Source of the DNA: Franconibacter pulveris DSM 19144
GTDB taxonomy: Bacteria > Pseudomonadota > Gammaproteobacteria > Enterobacterales > Enterobacteriaceae
NCBI GenBank assembly: GCA_000621185.1
Contig: KK211225.1
Location: 88,181 to 152,180 of the forward strand
DNA length: 64,000 nt
Reading direction: 5' to 3'
Both the position numbers and the translations under genes were made by a program. The notes under the pieces were generated by a model. It ran no database searches, was not told where the DNA came from, and worked only from the letters and a program-made list of their open reading frames with translations. Shown piece by piece: positions 1 to 9,544 of this stretch (the stretch's first letter is position 1; every line of letters begins with the position of its first letter).

Positions 1-491
<491 letters not shown>

Positions 492-629
492 TCAGGGGTA
501 AAATTAAAAAATATACAGCAAAACATCGGGCTGTCACCTGCCAGAACCCCCCGCGTCACCTGCGTGCGCACGCTTTGCGCCTATACTTGCCGGAAGAGGA
601 ATTTTCATTACGTTCTGACGGGAGTTGTT

Positions 630-1259
630 ATGATCGACCTGTACTACGCGCCCACCCCGAACGGTCACAAAGTGACGCTGTTTCTGGAGGAAGCTGAACT
701 CGATTATCGCCTGCACCGCGTGGATATCAGCAAAGGAGAGCAGTTCAAACCCGAATTTCTCGCCATTTCGCCCAATAATAAAATTCCGGCCATTATCGAC
801 CACGCCCCCGCCGACGGCGGCGGCCCGCTGAGCATTTTCGAATCCGGCGCCATTTTGCTCTATTTAGCAGAGAAAACCGGCAAGCTGCTGAGCCCTGAAC
901 TGCGCGAGCGGCAGGCGACCCTGCAGTGGCTCTTCTGGCAGGTAGGCGGCTTCGGCCCGATGCTTGGGCAAAATCACCACTTTAATCATTTCGCGCCGCA
1001 ACCGGTGCCCTACGCCATTGAACGGTATCAGGTGGAGACGCAGCGCCTGTATGGCGTGCTCAACAAACGGCTGGAGAAGACGCCCTGGCTCGGCGGCGAC
1101 GGCTACAGCATTGCGGATATCGCCGCCTATCCGTGGGTGGTGTCTCACGAGCGCCAGCGTATCGATCTCAACACCTATCCGGCAGTCAATAACTGGTTTA
1201 CCCGCATCCAGAACCGCCCGGCCACGGAGCGCGCCTGGAAACGCGCGGAAACCGTCTGA
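630..1259 (+). CDS. yfcG: GSH-dependent disulfide-bond oxidoreductase YfcG
   Basis: A 209-residue nu-class GST-like protein. The ATG at 630 is preceded by GACGGGAG; longer in-frame starts upstream would add residues absent from the family. The N-terminal thioredoxin fold shows Thr9 and Asn11 (YYAPTPNGHKV), the glutathione-contacting residues of this cysteine-free oxidoreductase. The C-terminal all-helical domain includes PWLGGDGYSIADIAAYPW, a typical GST N-capping box region. The enzyme reduces mixed disulfides with two bound glutathiones in the cytosol. It sits between yfcF (divergent) and folX, as in E. coli. Confidence 0.95.
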   Translation: MIDLYYAPTPNGHKVTLFLEEAELDYRLHRVDISKGEQFKPEFLAISPNNKIPAIIDHAPADGGGPLSIFESGAILLYLAEKTGKLLSPELRERQATLQWLFWQVGGFGPMLGQNHHFNHFAPQPVPYAIERYQVETQRLYGVLNKRLEKTPWLGGDGYSIADIAAYPWVVSHERQRIDLNTYPAVNNWFTRIQNRPATERAWKRAETV

Positions 1260-1263
1260 CAAT

Positions 1264-1284
1264 GCGCGCCCGGCATGGGCGCGC
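1264..1284. terminator. GC-rich hairpin after yfcG
   Basis: GCGCGCCC and GGGCGCGC form an 8-bp perfect stem around a 5-base loop just after the yfcG stop. No T-run follows, so it may be a weak terminator or an RNA-stabilising hairpin before folX. Confidence 0.4.
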
Positions 1285-1336
1285 TTCGCTTCCTCCTGTA
1301 TGATAGGCGCCACTTAGCCCCACGGAGGAAACCGGC

Positions 1337-1702
1337 ATGACACAGCAGCCAGACGCCATTATTCGCGTCAAAAACCTGCGCCTGCGCACTTTTATCGGTA
1401 TTAAAGAAGAAGAGATAGCAAACCGACAGGATATCGTCATTAACGTGACGATCCACTATCCGGCGGAGAAAGCGCGCGCCAGCGAAGACATCAACGACGC
1501 GCTGAACTACCGCACCATTACCAAGCAGATAATTCAGCATGTCGAGAGCAACCGCTTCTCCCTGCTGGAGAAATTAACCCAGGATGTGCTCAATATCGCG
1601 CGCGATCACGCCTGGGTCACCTATGCTGAAGTGGAGATAGATAAACTTCACGCGCTGCGTTACGCCGATTCCGTCTCAATGACCATGAGCTGGCGACGCT
1701 AA
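1337..1702 (+). CDS. folX: Dihydroneopterin triphosphate 2'-epimerase FolX
   Basis: A 121-residue protein of the FolB/FolX tunnelling fold, which epimerises 7,8-dihydroneopterin triphosphate to the monapterin form on the tetrahydromonapterin branch of pterin synthesis. [17 protein letters not shown] and the ending [16 protein letters not shown] are characteristic of FolX, and the length equals the usual 120 or so residues. The start at 1337 follows a GGAGG box. The gene is followed 18 bp later by yfcH on the same strand, so the two are probably co-transcribed. Confidence 0.95.
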   Translation: MTQQPDAIIRVKNLRLRTFIGIKEEEIANRQDIVINVTIHYPAEKARASEDINDALNYRTITKQIIQHVESNRFSLLEKLTQDVLNIARDHAWVTYAEVEIDKLHALRYADSVSMTMSWRR

Positions 1703-1720
1703 GCGCAACCGGGAGGTTGC

Positions 1721-2614
1721 ATGAATATCCTGATAACTGGCGGCACCGGCCTGATTGGCCGTCACCTTGTGCCGCGCCTGCTGGAGCTGGGTCACCACGT
1801 CACCGTCGTCACTCGCGATCTCAACAAAGCCCGCGCCACGTTCGACGCCCGCGTCAATCTGTGGAAGGGGCTTACCGATCATGAAAATCTCGACGAGTTT
1901 GACGCCGTCATTAACCTTGCGGGCGAGTCGATAGCCGACAAGCGCTGGACGGAGGCGCAAAAGCAGCGGTTATGCCAGAGCCGCTGGCAGACAACCCAGC
2001 GGCTGGTGGAGATGTTTCACGCCGGCGAAAACCCGCCAGAGGTGTTGATTTCCGGCTCCGCTACAGGATATTACGGCGATCTGGGCGAAGTGGTGGTAAA
2101 TGAAGACGAGCCGCCGCATAACGAATTCACCCATAAACTCTGCGCCCGCTGGGAGCAAATCGCCTGCGGGGCGCAGAGCGACAAAACCCGCGTCTGCCTG
2201 CTGCGCACCGGCGCGGTGCTGGCGCCGAAAGGCGGCATGCTTGGCAAACTGGTGCCGCTTTTTCGCGCCGGTCTCGGCGGGCCTATCGGCAGCGGCCGTC
2301 AGTATCTCGCCTGGATCCACGTTGATGACATGGTCAACGCCATCCTCTGGCTGTTGAACAACGACCTGCGCGGGCCGTTCAATATGGTCTCCCCTTATCC
2401 GGTTCGCAACGAGCAGTTCGCGCATGCGCTCGGCCACGTGCTGCACCGCCCCGCCTTTATGCGCGCGCCGGCAAGCGCCGTGCGCCTGATCATGGGCGAA
2501 TCCGCCGTGCTGGTGCTGGGCGGCCAGCGCGCGCTGCCGAAGCGGCTTGAAGAGTCCGGCTTCGGCTTTCGCTGGTATGACCTGGAAGAAGCGCTGCATG
2601 ATGTGGTGCGGTGA
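1721..2614 (+). CDS. yfcH: TIGR01777-family NAD(P)-binding epimerase-like protein YfcH
   Basis: A 297-residue extended short-chain dehydrogenase/reductase of the TIGR01777 group. The Rossmann glycine motif GGTGLIG is at residues 7-13, GYYGD contains the family tyrosine, and the C-terminus has the DUF1731 signature ([12 protein letters not shown]). The substrate is unknown. The start follows GGGAGGTTGC. It is the last gene of the E. coli-like folX-yfcH pair and converges on dalT. Confidence 0.92.
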   Translation: MNILITGGTGLIGRHLVPRLLELGHHVTVVTRDLNKARATFDARVNLWKGLTDHENLDEFDAVINLAGESIADKRWTEAQKQRLCQSRWQTTQRLVEMFHAGENPPEVLISGSATGYYGDLGEVVVNEDEPPHNEFTHKLCARWEQIACGAQSDKTRVCLLRTGAVLAPKGGMLGKLVPLFRAGLGGPIGSGRQYLAWIHVDDMVNAILWLLNNDLRGPFNMVSPYPVRNEQFAHALGHVLHRPAFMRAPASAVRLIMGESAVLVLGGQRALPKRLEESGFGFRWYDLEEALHDVVR

Positions 2615-2637
2615 AAAAAGGGCCACTTGCGTGGCCC
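2614..2637 (-). terminator. Intrinsic terminator of the dal operon
   Basis: GGGCCAC (2620-2626) and GTGGCCC (2631-2637) form a stem. The six A residues at 2614-2619 become a T-run when read on the minus strand, directly after the dalT stop at 2643. It may also act weakly for yfcH in the other direction. Confidence 0.8.
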
Positions 2638-2642
2638 GGCAT

Positions 2643-3923
2643 TCAGATACGTTGTTCAGCGTAGGCGTCGGCGGCTTTCGCCGCTTTTGAGGCGCGTTTC
2701 GGCTGCGGAACGTTGATAATGAAAGTCAGCACGCCCGCAAAAACGTACAGCCCGGTATAGGCCCATACTACGCCTTCTATATCGAAGAAAGGCAAAATGA
2801 GCGATGCGATCGCGGGGGCGAGAAAGTTACTCATGCCAGCGGACAAGTTATAAATCGATACCGCAGCGCCCTTGTGATGCGGCTCAAGCGTCGGGAACAC
2901 TGCCGTCATCGGCACAAAGGCGGCGACGAAAATCCCCAACATAACCGCCGGGATCAGCGCCATCGCGAAGTTGTGTCCCGCCCAGAGCGGCAGGTAGTAA
3001 AAGGTCAGGCTGGAGACCGCCATGCCCAGACAGCCAAACCAGCGCACCTGACGGATCCAGCCGATATACTCACCGGTAATCCCCCATATAATGTTGGTAA
3101 AAATCGTTACGAAGAAGAACACTGCCCAGATTTGCAGCCATTCGGAAATGGTGAAGCCAAGACGGTCAACGAACAGCAGCGGCATAATGATGGCAAAACC
3201 GAAAAGCGACAGCGTGTTAATAATACGAATCAGACAGGCGTAAAAAATGTCGCGGTTGGTAAACAGAATGGTCGCCGCCCGGCTCAACTCGGCCATTTTC
3301 TCTTTCATCGGCAAATTTACCCGCGAGCGGTCCACCGGCACGGTGCGCAGACTAATAAACGCGGTGATGCCGCCCAGCGCAACCCAACCAATGGCCATCC
3401 ACAGCGTGCCGGTTTCGCCTATCATCGGAATGGTAAAACTTGGCAGATAGCTTCCCACCACGCCAATACCGACCGAGTACATCGCCCAGAACCAGCCCGT
3501 CGCCGCCGCCAGCTTCTCACGCGGCAGTACCTGTACCAGCATCATCATAAACGAGTAAATAAACAGCGGATAAGCCAGCCCGCGGATGCCGTAAAACAGC
3601 AGCATTAAAGGATAATTGCGCAGTCCTAAGCCGAGCGCCATAAACAACGCATGCATCACAATCCACAGCACAAAGCCGATCAGCATCGCTTTTTGCGGGG
3701 TGATAAGCTCCGCGACGACGCCCGATGCCCAGGCCGCCAGCGCGGCGGCAAAGCCGTAAACGGCAAAAACCATCGCCGATTGCGCCGGGCTGAACCCGAG
3801 ATCGGTAATGTGTTTGGATAAAAACGCCATCTCAAAGCCATCACCGCTCATGAAGATGGCAATAGCGATAAACCCCCACAGCAAATGTCTGGGCAGGCCA
3901 AACCAGTATTGTTGAGATTGCAT
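2643..3923 (-). CDS. dalT: Major facilitator D-arabinitol/ribitol transporter (DalT/RbtT type)
   Basis: A 426-residue MFS permease with about 12 hydrophobic segments. The start MQSQQYWFGLPRHLLWGF and the FLSKHITDLGFSPAQSAM region resemble the polyol importers DalT and RbtT of Klebsiella. The ATG at 3923 follows AAGAGGACGG. It lies 69 bp downstream of the xylulokinase gene, with an RNA hairpin in the gap, and ends at a strong terminator. Known family role: proton-coupled uptake of a pentitol across the inner membrane. D-arabinitol is preferred over ribitol because the neighbours encode D-arabinitol catabolism; the specificity is inferred. Confidence 0.82.
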   Translation of the reverse strand: MQSQQYWFGLPRHLLWGFIAIAIFMSGDGFEMAFLSKHITDLGFSPAQSAMVFAVYGFAAALAAWASGVVAELITPQKAMLIGFVLWIVMHALFMALGLGLRNYPLMLLFYGIRGLAYPLFIYSFMMMLVQVLPREKLAAATGWFWAMYSVGIGVVGSYLPSFTIPMIGETGTLWMAIGWVALGGITAFISLRTVPVDRSRVNLPMKEKMAELSRAATILFTNRDIFYACLIRIINTLSLFGFAIIMPLLFVDRLGFTISEWLQIWAVFFFVTIFTNIIWGITGEYIGWIRQVRWFGCLGMAVSSLTFYYLPLWAGHNFAMALIPAVMLGIFVAAFVPMTAVFPTLEPHHKGAAVSIYNLSAGMSNFLAPAIASLILPFFDIEGVVWAYTGLYVFAGVLTFIINVPQPKRASKAAKAADAYAEQRI

Positions 3924-3955
3924 AACACCGTCCTCTTAATTTGGGTACAGGTAGA

Positions 3956-3978
3956 CCGGAAACGACGACGGTTTCCGG
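3956..3978 (-). other. Intercistronic hairpin between dalK and dalT
   Basis: CCGGAAAC and GTTTCCGG form an 8-bp stem with a 7-base loop in the 69-bp gap between dalK and dalT. There is no T-run on the minus strand. It is more likely a stability or processing element that lowers transporter output than a terminator. Confidence 0.45.
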
Positions 3979-3992
3979 GTCGTTTGTCTTAA

Positions 3993-5462
3993 TTAGTCGG
4001 GTAATAATTCGCGGGCCTGCTGCTGCTGTTGATAAAGCAGGCGGAACAGAGCCAGCCGCTGCGCAAGCCAGGGATGACGCGCATCATCGGGTTCAAAGGC
4101 GTGTAAGACGGGCGGCTTGCGGCAGACCTTTTGCTCTTCGCCTCCTTTCGCCAGCCAGCCGAGCCGCGCCGCGCCAAGCGCGCCCGAGGAGCTTGCAGGA
4201 TGAGTTACCACGCGCACCTGCAGCACATCGGCGATAAGTTGCGCCCAGAGCGGGCTGCGCGCCCCTCCGCCTGTCAGGCTGCAGCACGTAATGGTATCCC
4301 GGGCCGTTCCCAGCACCGCCATGCCATCAGCCAGGCCGAAGGTAACGCCTTCAATCACCGCGTACCCTAATAGCGCGCGACAGGTTTCATGTCGCAGGTT
4401 AAAGAAGCTGCCGGTGGCGTGGGGATCGTTATGCGGCGTCCGTTCGCCGCTCAGATAGGGCAGAAAGATCGGCGCCCGCCTTTTTTCCTCATCAGAAAGA
4501 CGCGCCATCTCCGCCATCAGTTGGCTTTCCGTAACGCCCAACAGGTTACATATCCAACGCAGACAGCTTGCGGCGCTGAGCATAACGCTCATCTGGTGCC
4601 AGCGCGCCGGCAGAGCATGGCAAAACGCATGTACTCCGGATGTTGGGTCCGCCTGAAGCGCATCGTTGACGACAAAAATGACACCCGAGGTGCCAAGCGA
4701 GATCAGCGCATCGCCGGGGTTTATTGCCCCCACGCCCACCGCCGACGTGGCGTTATCGCCACCGCCGCCCGCTATCACGACATCCGCGCTGAGTCCCCAT
4801 TCCGTCGCGAGTGAAGCCCGCAACACGCCGCTCACCGCACTGCCCTCCACCAGGCGCGGCATTTGTTCACGACGCAGGTCAGTCGCCGCCAGCAGCGTTT
4901 CTGACCAGTCGCGTTTTGCTACATCAAGCCACAGCGTGCCTGCCGCATCGGAAGGATCAGAGACAAATTCGCCGCTCAGGCGCCAGCGTAAGTAATCTTT
5001 TGGCAGCAGAACCTTATCAACCTTTTGGAATATTTCTGGCTCATGGCGCGCCACCCAGAGCAGCTTCGGGGCGGTAAACCCCGGCATGATCATGTTGCCG
5101 CTTATCGCCATCATTTCCGGGTGGCGCACGCGCAGGTCATCGCACTCCGGGGCGCTGCGCGTGTCATTCCACAAAATGCAGGGACGCAATACGTTTCCAC
5201 TCTTATCCAGTAATACGGCTCCGTGCATCTGGCCCGAAAGTCCTATGGCGCGCACAGAAGACCAGGCCTGCGGCGCCTGCTGACGTAACGCTGCCACAAC
5301 CTGGCAGGTCGCCTGCCACCAGGCGTGCGGATCCTGTTCCGCCCAGTGCGGGTGCGGACGCTGTACCGTCAGCGTCGCATGCTGCGACGCCACGATTTCC
5401 CCCTGCTCATCCAGCAGCAAGGCTTTAAGCTCTGATGTGCCAATATCAATGCCGAGGTACAT
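3993..5462 (-). CDS. dalK: Xylulokinase, FGGY family (DalK)
   Basis: A 489-residue FGGY sugar kinase. The N-terminal phosphate-binding motif MYLGIDIGTSELKALL, the GLSGQMHG loop and the C-terminal GALGAARLGWLA region are typical of xylulokinases. It phosphorylates D-xylulose, the product of D-arabinitol dehydrogenase, to D-xylulose 5-phosphate for the pentose phosphate pathway. I chose ATG 5462, preceded by GGGAGGCGCT and 11 bp after the dalD stop; the frame stays open further upstream but only through dalD. The operon position supports DalK rather than the XylB of xylose catabolism. Confidence 0.9.
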   Translation of the reverse strand: MYLGIDIGTSELKALLLDEQGEIVASQHATLTVQRPHPHWAEQDPHAWWQATCQVVAALRQQAPQAWSSVRAIGLSGQMHGAVLLDKSGNVLRPCILWNDTRSAPECDDLRVRHPEMMAISGNMIMPGFTAPKLLWVARHEPEIFQKVDKVLLPKDYLRWRLSGEFVSDPSDAAGTLWLDVAKRDWSETLLAATDLRREQMPRLVEGSAVSGVLRASLATEWGLSADVVIAGGGGDNATSAVGVGAINPGDALISLGTSGVIFVVNDALQADPTSGVHAFCHALPARWHQMSVMLSAASCLRWICNLLGVTESQLMAEMARLSDEEKRRAPIFLPYLSGERTPHNDPHATGSFFNLRHETCRALLGYAVIEGVTFGLADGMAVLGTARDTITCCSLTGGGARSPLWAQLIADVLQVRVVTHPASSSGALGAARLGWLAKGGEEQKVCRKPPVLHAFEPDDARHPWLAQRLALFRLLYQQQQQARELLPD

Positions 5463-5473
5463 AGCGCCTCCCG

Positions 5474-6868
5474 TCAGGCTGTCAGCGGTTGCCCGGTGGT
5501 TTCTTCTACCCATTCCTCTAACCGAGCGACGGTACGTTTCATCAGCGCATGGAACGAGGGCTGATGCGCCAGCTCGCCGAACAGCGCTTCGTTGGCGGTA
5601 AACGCTTTTAAGGGATCGGGGCTTGCGAAAAGCGCGGCCATCAGCGCGGGCTGCATTACGCCATCCTGATATTCGTAAGGCAGTTGCCCCTGCGCCCAGC
5701 GCCGCAGGAACAGGAAGAAAAGCGCAGGCAACACCGCGCTGGCTCGCGGTTCGTGGCCTCGCGCATAGCAAGCGATAAGCGTAGGCGTCACCATGCCCGG
5801 AATTTTTGACAGCCCATCGGCGGCTACGCGTTGGTTGGTGTCTTTGATGTAGGGGTTGCTAAAACGGGCCAGCACCACATCCCGGTATTGCGCTAAATCA
5901 AGCGTACCAGGTGTGAGAGAAGGAATGACATCCTGCGAAACATAGTCCCATGCCATTTGCCGTATGGCGGGCTCGCGGGTGCTTTCGTCAATATAAGAAA
6001 GCCCTGCCAGCGTTCCCGCCCAGGCGATGCAACTATGCGTGGCGTTAAGGATGCGGATTTTCGCCTCTTCCCACGGCAGGACGGAATCAACGAGCTCAAC
6101 GCCGGCTTTTTCCAGCGCCGGGCGGCCGGCGATAAAGTCATCTTCTATCACCCACTGGATAAACGATTCGCCCATGACAGGTGCACGGTCCGCCATGCCG
6201 GTCGCGGCTTTTACCCGCTCCGCTACATCGGCAGTGGGACGTGGCGTAATGCGGTCGACCATGGTATTGGGGGAGGTCGTCTGGCGATTCACCCACGCAT
6301 AAAGCGCGGTTTCTTCTTTTGCTTTCAGGAATGAGAGAAAGCCGTGACGAAAACGTTCGCCATTGTGACGCAGGTTATCGCAATTCAACAGTGTGACGGG
6401 CGCGCCGCCTTCGGCCATACGCTGTTTAAGTATGCGGGTAAGCGCGCCATACAGAGTGCGGATTTCCCCTTTCAGGTCCGCCTGAATATCGGCCTGCTCG
6501 CTATCGAGCTCGTGCTCCGGCGTAAGATAATAACCGCCTTCGGTAACGGTGAAGGCAATAACGCGGGTCTCTTCGCTGGCACCCTGCTTCACCAACTCGC
6601 TAATTTCGCTATCCCACTTCAGTACTTTCCGTACAGAGGTGATTTTTTCGTAGCGGCGGTCGCCTTGCGGGGACACGGTCTCCAGCATGTATTCGCCGTT
6701 TTGCGCCGCGAGCCGCTCCAGCAGGTCGCGCGCATCGTCACGCACATTGCCCAATGCGATAGTCCAGCTATCGTCGCCCTGTTCAATAAGCTTATGCAGA
6801 TACCAGGCCTGATGCGCCCGATGAAAAGACCCTGCGCCAATATGCATCCAGACAGACTGAGCAGCCAT
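5474..6868 (-). CDS. dalD: D-arabinitol 4-dehydrogenase (DalD), mannitol dehydrogenase family
   Basis: A 464-residue member of the polyol-specific long-chain dehydrogenase family. The NAD-binding motif GAGSFHR is at residues 11-17. The catalytic K-x4-N-x2-H signature is at Lys270, Asn275 and His278, and DNLRHNG is present. It oxidises D-arabinitol to D-xylulose with NAD. It is the first gene of dalD-dalK-dalT, and the ATG at 6868 follows GGAGGTTGT. Mannitol, fructuronate and tagaturonate oxidoreductases share the family; the xylulokinase and pentitol-type permease next door favour arabinitol. Confidence 0.88.
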   Translation of the reverse strand: MAAQSVWMHIGAGSFHRAHQAWYLHKLIEQGDDSWTIALGNVRDDARDLLERLAAQNGEYMLETVSPQGDRRYEKITSVRKVLKWDSEISELVKQGASEETRVIAFTVTEGGYYLTPEHELDSEQADIQADLKGEIRTLYGALTRILKQRMAEGGAPVTLLNCDNLRHNGERFRHGFLSFLKAKEETALYAWVNRQTTSPNTMVDRITPRPTADVAERVKAATGMADRAPVMGESFIQWVIEDDFIAGRPALEKAGVELVDSVLPWEEAKIRILNATHSCIAWAGTLAGLSYIDESTREPAIRQMAWDYVSQDVIPSLTPGTLDLAQYRDVVLARFSNPYIKDTNQRVAADGLSKIPGMVTPTLIACYARGHEPRASAVLPALFFLFLRRWAQGQLPYEYQDGVMQPALMAALFASPDPLKAFTANEALFGELAHQPSFHALMKRTVARLEEWVEETTGQPLTA

Positions 6869-7059
6869 ACAACCTCCAATTTAAACATTTGCCATCTAAC
6901 TGAGCATTTGCCCGTTTGTTATATGGTAGTTGCGACCCCGGAAACTATTCAGCGACAACCATCACAAAATGGTCATTTGCTCTTTAACGTGACAATTGCC
7001 CGGCTAACAAAACATAGCGTCAGGCCGTAAACTAGCGGCAGAAAAATTGAGGAGCGGGC
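6869..7059. promoter_or_regulatory. Divergent dalD/dalR control region with phased CATTTGCC boxes
   Basis: Four direct repeats on the plus strand: CATTTGCC at 6886-6893 and 6905-6912, CATTTGCT at 6974-6981 and CAATTGCC at 6993-7000. Within each pair the spacing is exactly 19 bp, close to two helical turns, and the two pairs are 88 bp apart. One pair lies next to each gene. They are likely operators for the adjacent SorC-type regulator, and the two-pair layout would permit looping. The assignment is inferred from pattern and position. Confidence 0.6.
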
Positions 7060-8007
7060 ATGAACAAAGAAGAGAAAAAACAGGAGCTGGCGGCGCGCGC
7101 CGCATGGATGTATTACGTGGCGGGATTAACACAGCAGGAGATTGCTCAGTCGCTGGGGCTTTCTCGCCAGGTCGCCCAGAGGTTAGTATCTGCCGCCCGC
7201 GAGCAAGGCATGGTGAGCGTTAAGATTGCGCATCCGGTTACCCATTGTCTTGCCCTGGCGCAGGCGCTGAGCGCAAAGTTCGGGCTAACGCTTTGCCGCG
7301 TGGTTCCTTCAGGCCAGCTTGATGATGACGCCGTACAGCAGATGCTGGCGGTAGAAGGCGCAGAAGTGATGTCGCAGTTTATTAGCGAAGACACACCGCA
7401 GACCTTCGGCATCGGTTCGGGTAAAACCTTGCGCGCCATTATCGATGCCCTGCCCTGGACAGAGCGTCCGCAGCATCACTGCGTTTCTATGATTGGCGCT
7501 ATCGCGCGGGATGACTCAGGCACGCGCTACGATGTGCCGCTGAAAATGGCGGAAAAAATGCAGGGTAAATATTTCTTTATTCCCGCGCCGCTCTATGCCG
7601 ACAGCCCTGACGATCGTGAAATGTGGTGCCGACATCAGGTTTATCAGCGCGTCACTCAACGCGCATTAAACGCCAGCGTCATCTTCCTTGGCATCGGCGA
7701 GGTTTCGCCAGGCTGCCCCCTGAATGCGGAAGGATTTATTACCGATCAACAGGTCAGCGACCTGCAAAGCAAAGGCGCCGCGGGCGAAATGCTCGGCCAT
7801 TTTTTCAACCAGCAAGGAGAGCGAATCTACAGTGAACTGGATGCGCTGTTGACCAGCGTGCCGCTTGAGGCGAACACCACACGAAATATTATCGGCTTCG
7901 CGGGCGGCGAGCGTAAGTATGCCGCCATTCGCGCGGCTGTGGCGGGGCGCTGGGTAAACGGACTGGTGACGGATGAAGCCACGGCGAACCGGCTGCTGTC
8001 GCTGTGA
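7060..8007 (+). CDS. dalR: SorC/DeoR-type transcriptional regulator of the dal operon
   Basis: A 315-residue SorC-family regulator. An N-terminal helix-turn-helix (about residues 18-48, YYVAGLTQQEIAQSLGLSRQ) is followed by the sugar-phosphate-isomerase-like effector domain (FGIGSGKTLRAIIDAL, FLGIGEVSPGC). It is divergent from dalD and most likely represses or activates the dal genes in response to D-arabinitol or a derived metabolite. The ATG at 7060 follows GAGGAGCGGGC. The symbol rests on context and resemblance to the Klebsiella arabinitol regulator. Confidence 0.82.
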   Translation: MNKEEKKQELAARAAWMYYVAGLTQQEIAQSLGLSRQVAQRLVSAAREQGMVSVKIAHPVTHCLALAQALSAKFGLTLCRVVPSGQLDDDAVQQMLAVEGAEVMSQFISEDTPQTFGIGSGKTLRAIIDALPWTERPQHHCVSMIGAIARDDSGTRYDVPLKMAEKMQGKYFFIPAPLYADSPDDREMWCRHQVYQRVTQRALNASVIFLGIGEVSPGCPLNAEGFITDQQVSDLQSKGAAGEMLGHFFNQQGERIYSELDALLTSVPLEANTTRNIIGFAGGERKYAAIRAAVAGRWVNGLVTDEATANRLLSL

Positions 8008-8011
8008 TAAA

Positions 8012-8034
8012 GGCTGCCGGGCAAGCCGGCAGCC
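8012..8034. terminator. Hairpin between convergent dalR and hisP
   Basis: GGCTGCCGG and CCGGCAGCC form a 9-bp perfect stem with a 5-base loop between the two convergent stop codons. T-runs are poor on both sides, so termination is plausible but not certain. Confidence 0.55.
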
Positions 8035-8040
8035 TGCATA

Positions 8041-8814
8041 TTACTTCAGCGACCCTTTCAGAAACTGTTGCAGGCGCTGGCTTTTCGGGTTGCCGAAGAG
8101 TTCGTCCGGCGCCCCCTCCTCTTCAATTTTTCCCTGATGCAGGAAGATAACGTGGGTGGAAACGTGGCGGGCAAACTCCATCTCATGGGTCACCACCACC
8201 ATCGTTTTCCCCTCTTCGGCGAGTTGCTGCATAATGCGCAACACTTCGCCCACCAGCTCCGGGTCGAGCGCGGAGGTGGGTTCGTCGAACAACAGCACTT
8301 CCGGCTCCATCGCCAGCGCGCGGGCGATGGAAACGCGCTGCTGCTGGCCGCCTGAGAGGTGCACCGGGTATTTGCCCTGGGCGCGCTCGTCAATACCTAC
8401 CTTAGCGAGGTATTTCAGCGCGCGTTCGCGGGCTTCGTGCTTGCTTAAGCCCAACACCTGGATCGGCGCTTCCATTACGTTCTCCAGCACCGTCATGTGG
8501 CTCCAGAGATTAAAGTGCTGGAACACCATGGTCAGGCGGGTGCGCAGCAACCTAAGCTGATTTTTGTCCGCCACCTTAAGCTGGCCATCTTTATCGCGCA
8601 CCAGCGTAATGTTCTGGTTATTAACGACGATAGACCCTTCGCTCGGCTTTTCGAGGAAGTTAATGCAGCGCAGGAATGTGCTTTTCCCGGAGCCGGAAGA
8701 GCCGATGATGCTGATAACATCCCCGGCGTTCGCTTTCAGCGAAACCCCTTTCAGCACTTCATGTTCGCCGTAGCGTTTGTGCAGATCGGTAACGTTTAAT
8801 TTATTCTCAGACAT
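8041..8814 (-). CDS. hisP: Histidine/arginine/lysine/ornithine ABC transporter ATP-binding protein HisP
   Basis: A 257-residue ABC ATPase. Walker A GSSGSGKS is at residues 38-45, the signature is LSGGQQQR and Walker B is LLFDEP, followed by the H-loop VTHE. It energises uptake of basic amino acids through HisQ and HisM, fed by HisJ or ArgT. It is the last gene of hisJQMP, 10 bp after hisM. Length and sequence match the classical enterobacterial HisP. Confidence 0.97.
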   Translation of the reverse strand: MSENKLNVTDLHKRYGEHEVLKGVSLKANAGDVISIIGSSGSGKSTFLRCINFLEKPSEGSIVVNNQNITLVRDKDGQLKVADKNQLRLLRTRLTMVFQHFNLWSHMTVLENVMEAPIQVLGLSKHEARERALKYLAKVGIDERAQGKYPVHLSGGQQQRVSIARALAMEPEVLLFDEPTSALDPELVGEVLRIMQQLAEEGKTMVVVTHEMEFARHVSTHVIFLHQGKIEEEGAPDELFGNPKSQRLQQFLKGSLK

Positions 8815-8824
8815 GCGTGATCAC

Positions 8825-9544
8825 TCAGTGCGACGAGGAAACGGGTTTAACGTGCCCCAGCCAGCGCTTTTCCGCCTTGCGGAAGAGGCTAATCAGAACA
8901 TAAGAAATTATCAGATAGAGCACCGCGGCAATGCCAAAGGCGGTGAACGGCTGATAGGTAGCGGAGTTGATGTCGCGGGCTATCTTCAGCAGGTCCGGCA
9001 CCGTGGCGGTAAAGGCCAGCGCCGTAGAGTGCAGCATCAGGATCACTTCGTTGCTGTAAGCCGGCAGCGCGATGCGCAGCGCCGAAGGCAGAATAATGCA
9101 GCGATACATTTTCACGCGCGAAAAGCCGTAGGCGCGCGCCGCTTCGATTTCGCCGTGCGGCACGGAACGAATGGCGCCGGCGAAAATCTCCGTGGTATAG
9201 GCGCAGGTGTTAAGCGTCAGCGCCAGCACCGTACAGTTCAGCCCGCTGCGAAAGAAGGCGTTGAGCAGCTCGGTGCCCTTCACCACCTCAAGCGTATACA
9301 TGCCGGAGTAGAACACCAGCAGCTGGACATAGAGCGGCGTACCGCGGAACACATAGGTAAACAGCCAGATGGGGAACTGAATAAACTTATTGCTGGAGAC
9401 GCGGCCAATTGCCAGAAACAGCGCCAGAATGCCGCCCATCACCACGGAAGCGATCAGCAGCCAGAGCGTGATGGCCACGCCGGTAAAGCGGTAACCGTCG
9501 GTCCACAGCAAGGATTTCCAGTATTCCTGAATAATCTCGATCAC
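8825..9544 (-). CDS. hisM: Histidine/LAO ABC transporter permease HisM
   Basis: A 239-residue inner-membrane permease with about five hydrophobic segments and the EAA loop (GEIEAARAYGFSRVKMYR) that docks on HisP. It pairs with HisQ to form the translocation path. Its start overlaps the hisQ stop by 4 bp (ATGA), indicating translational coupling. Confidence 0.96.
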   Translation of the reverse strand: MIEIIQEYWKSLLWTDGYRFTGVAITLWLLIASVVMGGILALFLAIGRVSSNKFIQFPIWLFTYVFRGTPLYVQLLVFYSGMYTLEVVKGTELLNAFFRSGLNCTVLALTLNTCAYTTEIFAGAIRSVPHGEIEAARAYGFSRVKMYRCIILPSALRIALPAYSNEVILMLHSTALAFTATVPDLLKIARDINSATYQPFTAFGIAAVLYLIISYVLISLFRKAEKRWLGHVKPVSSSH

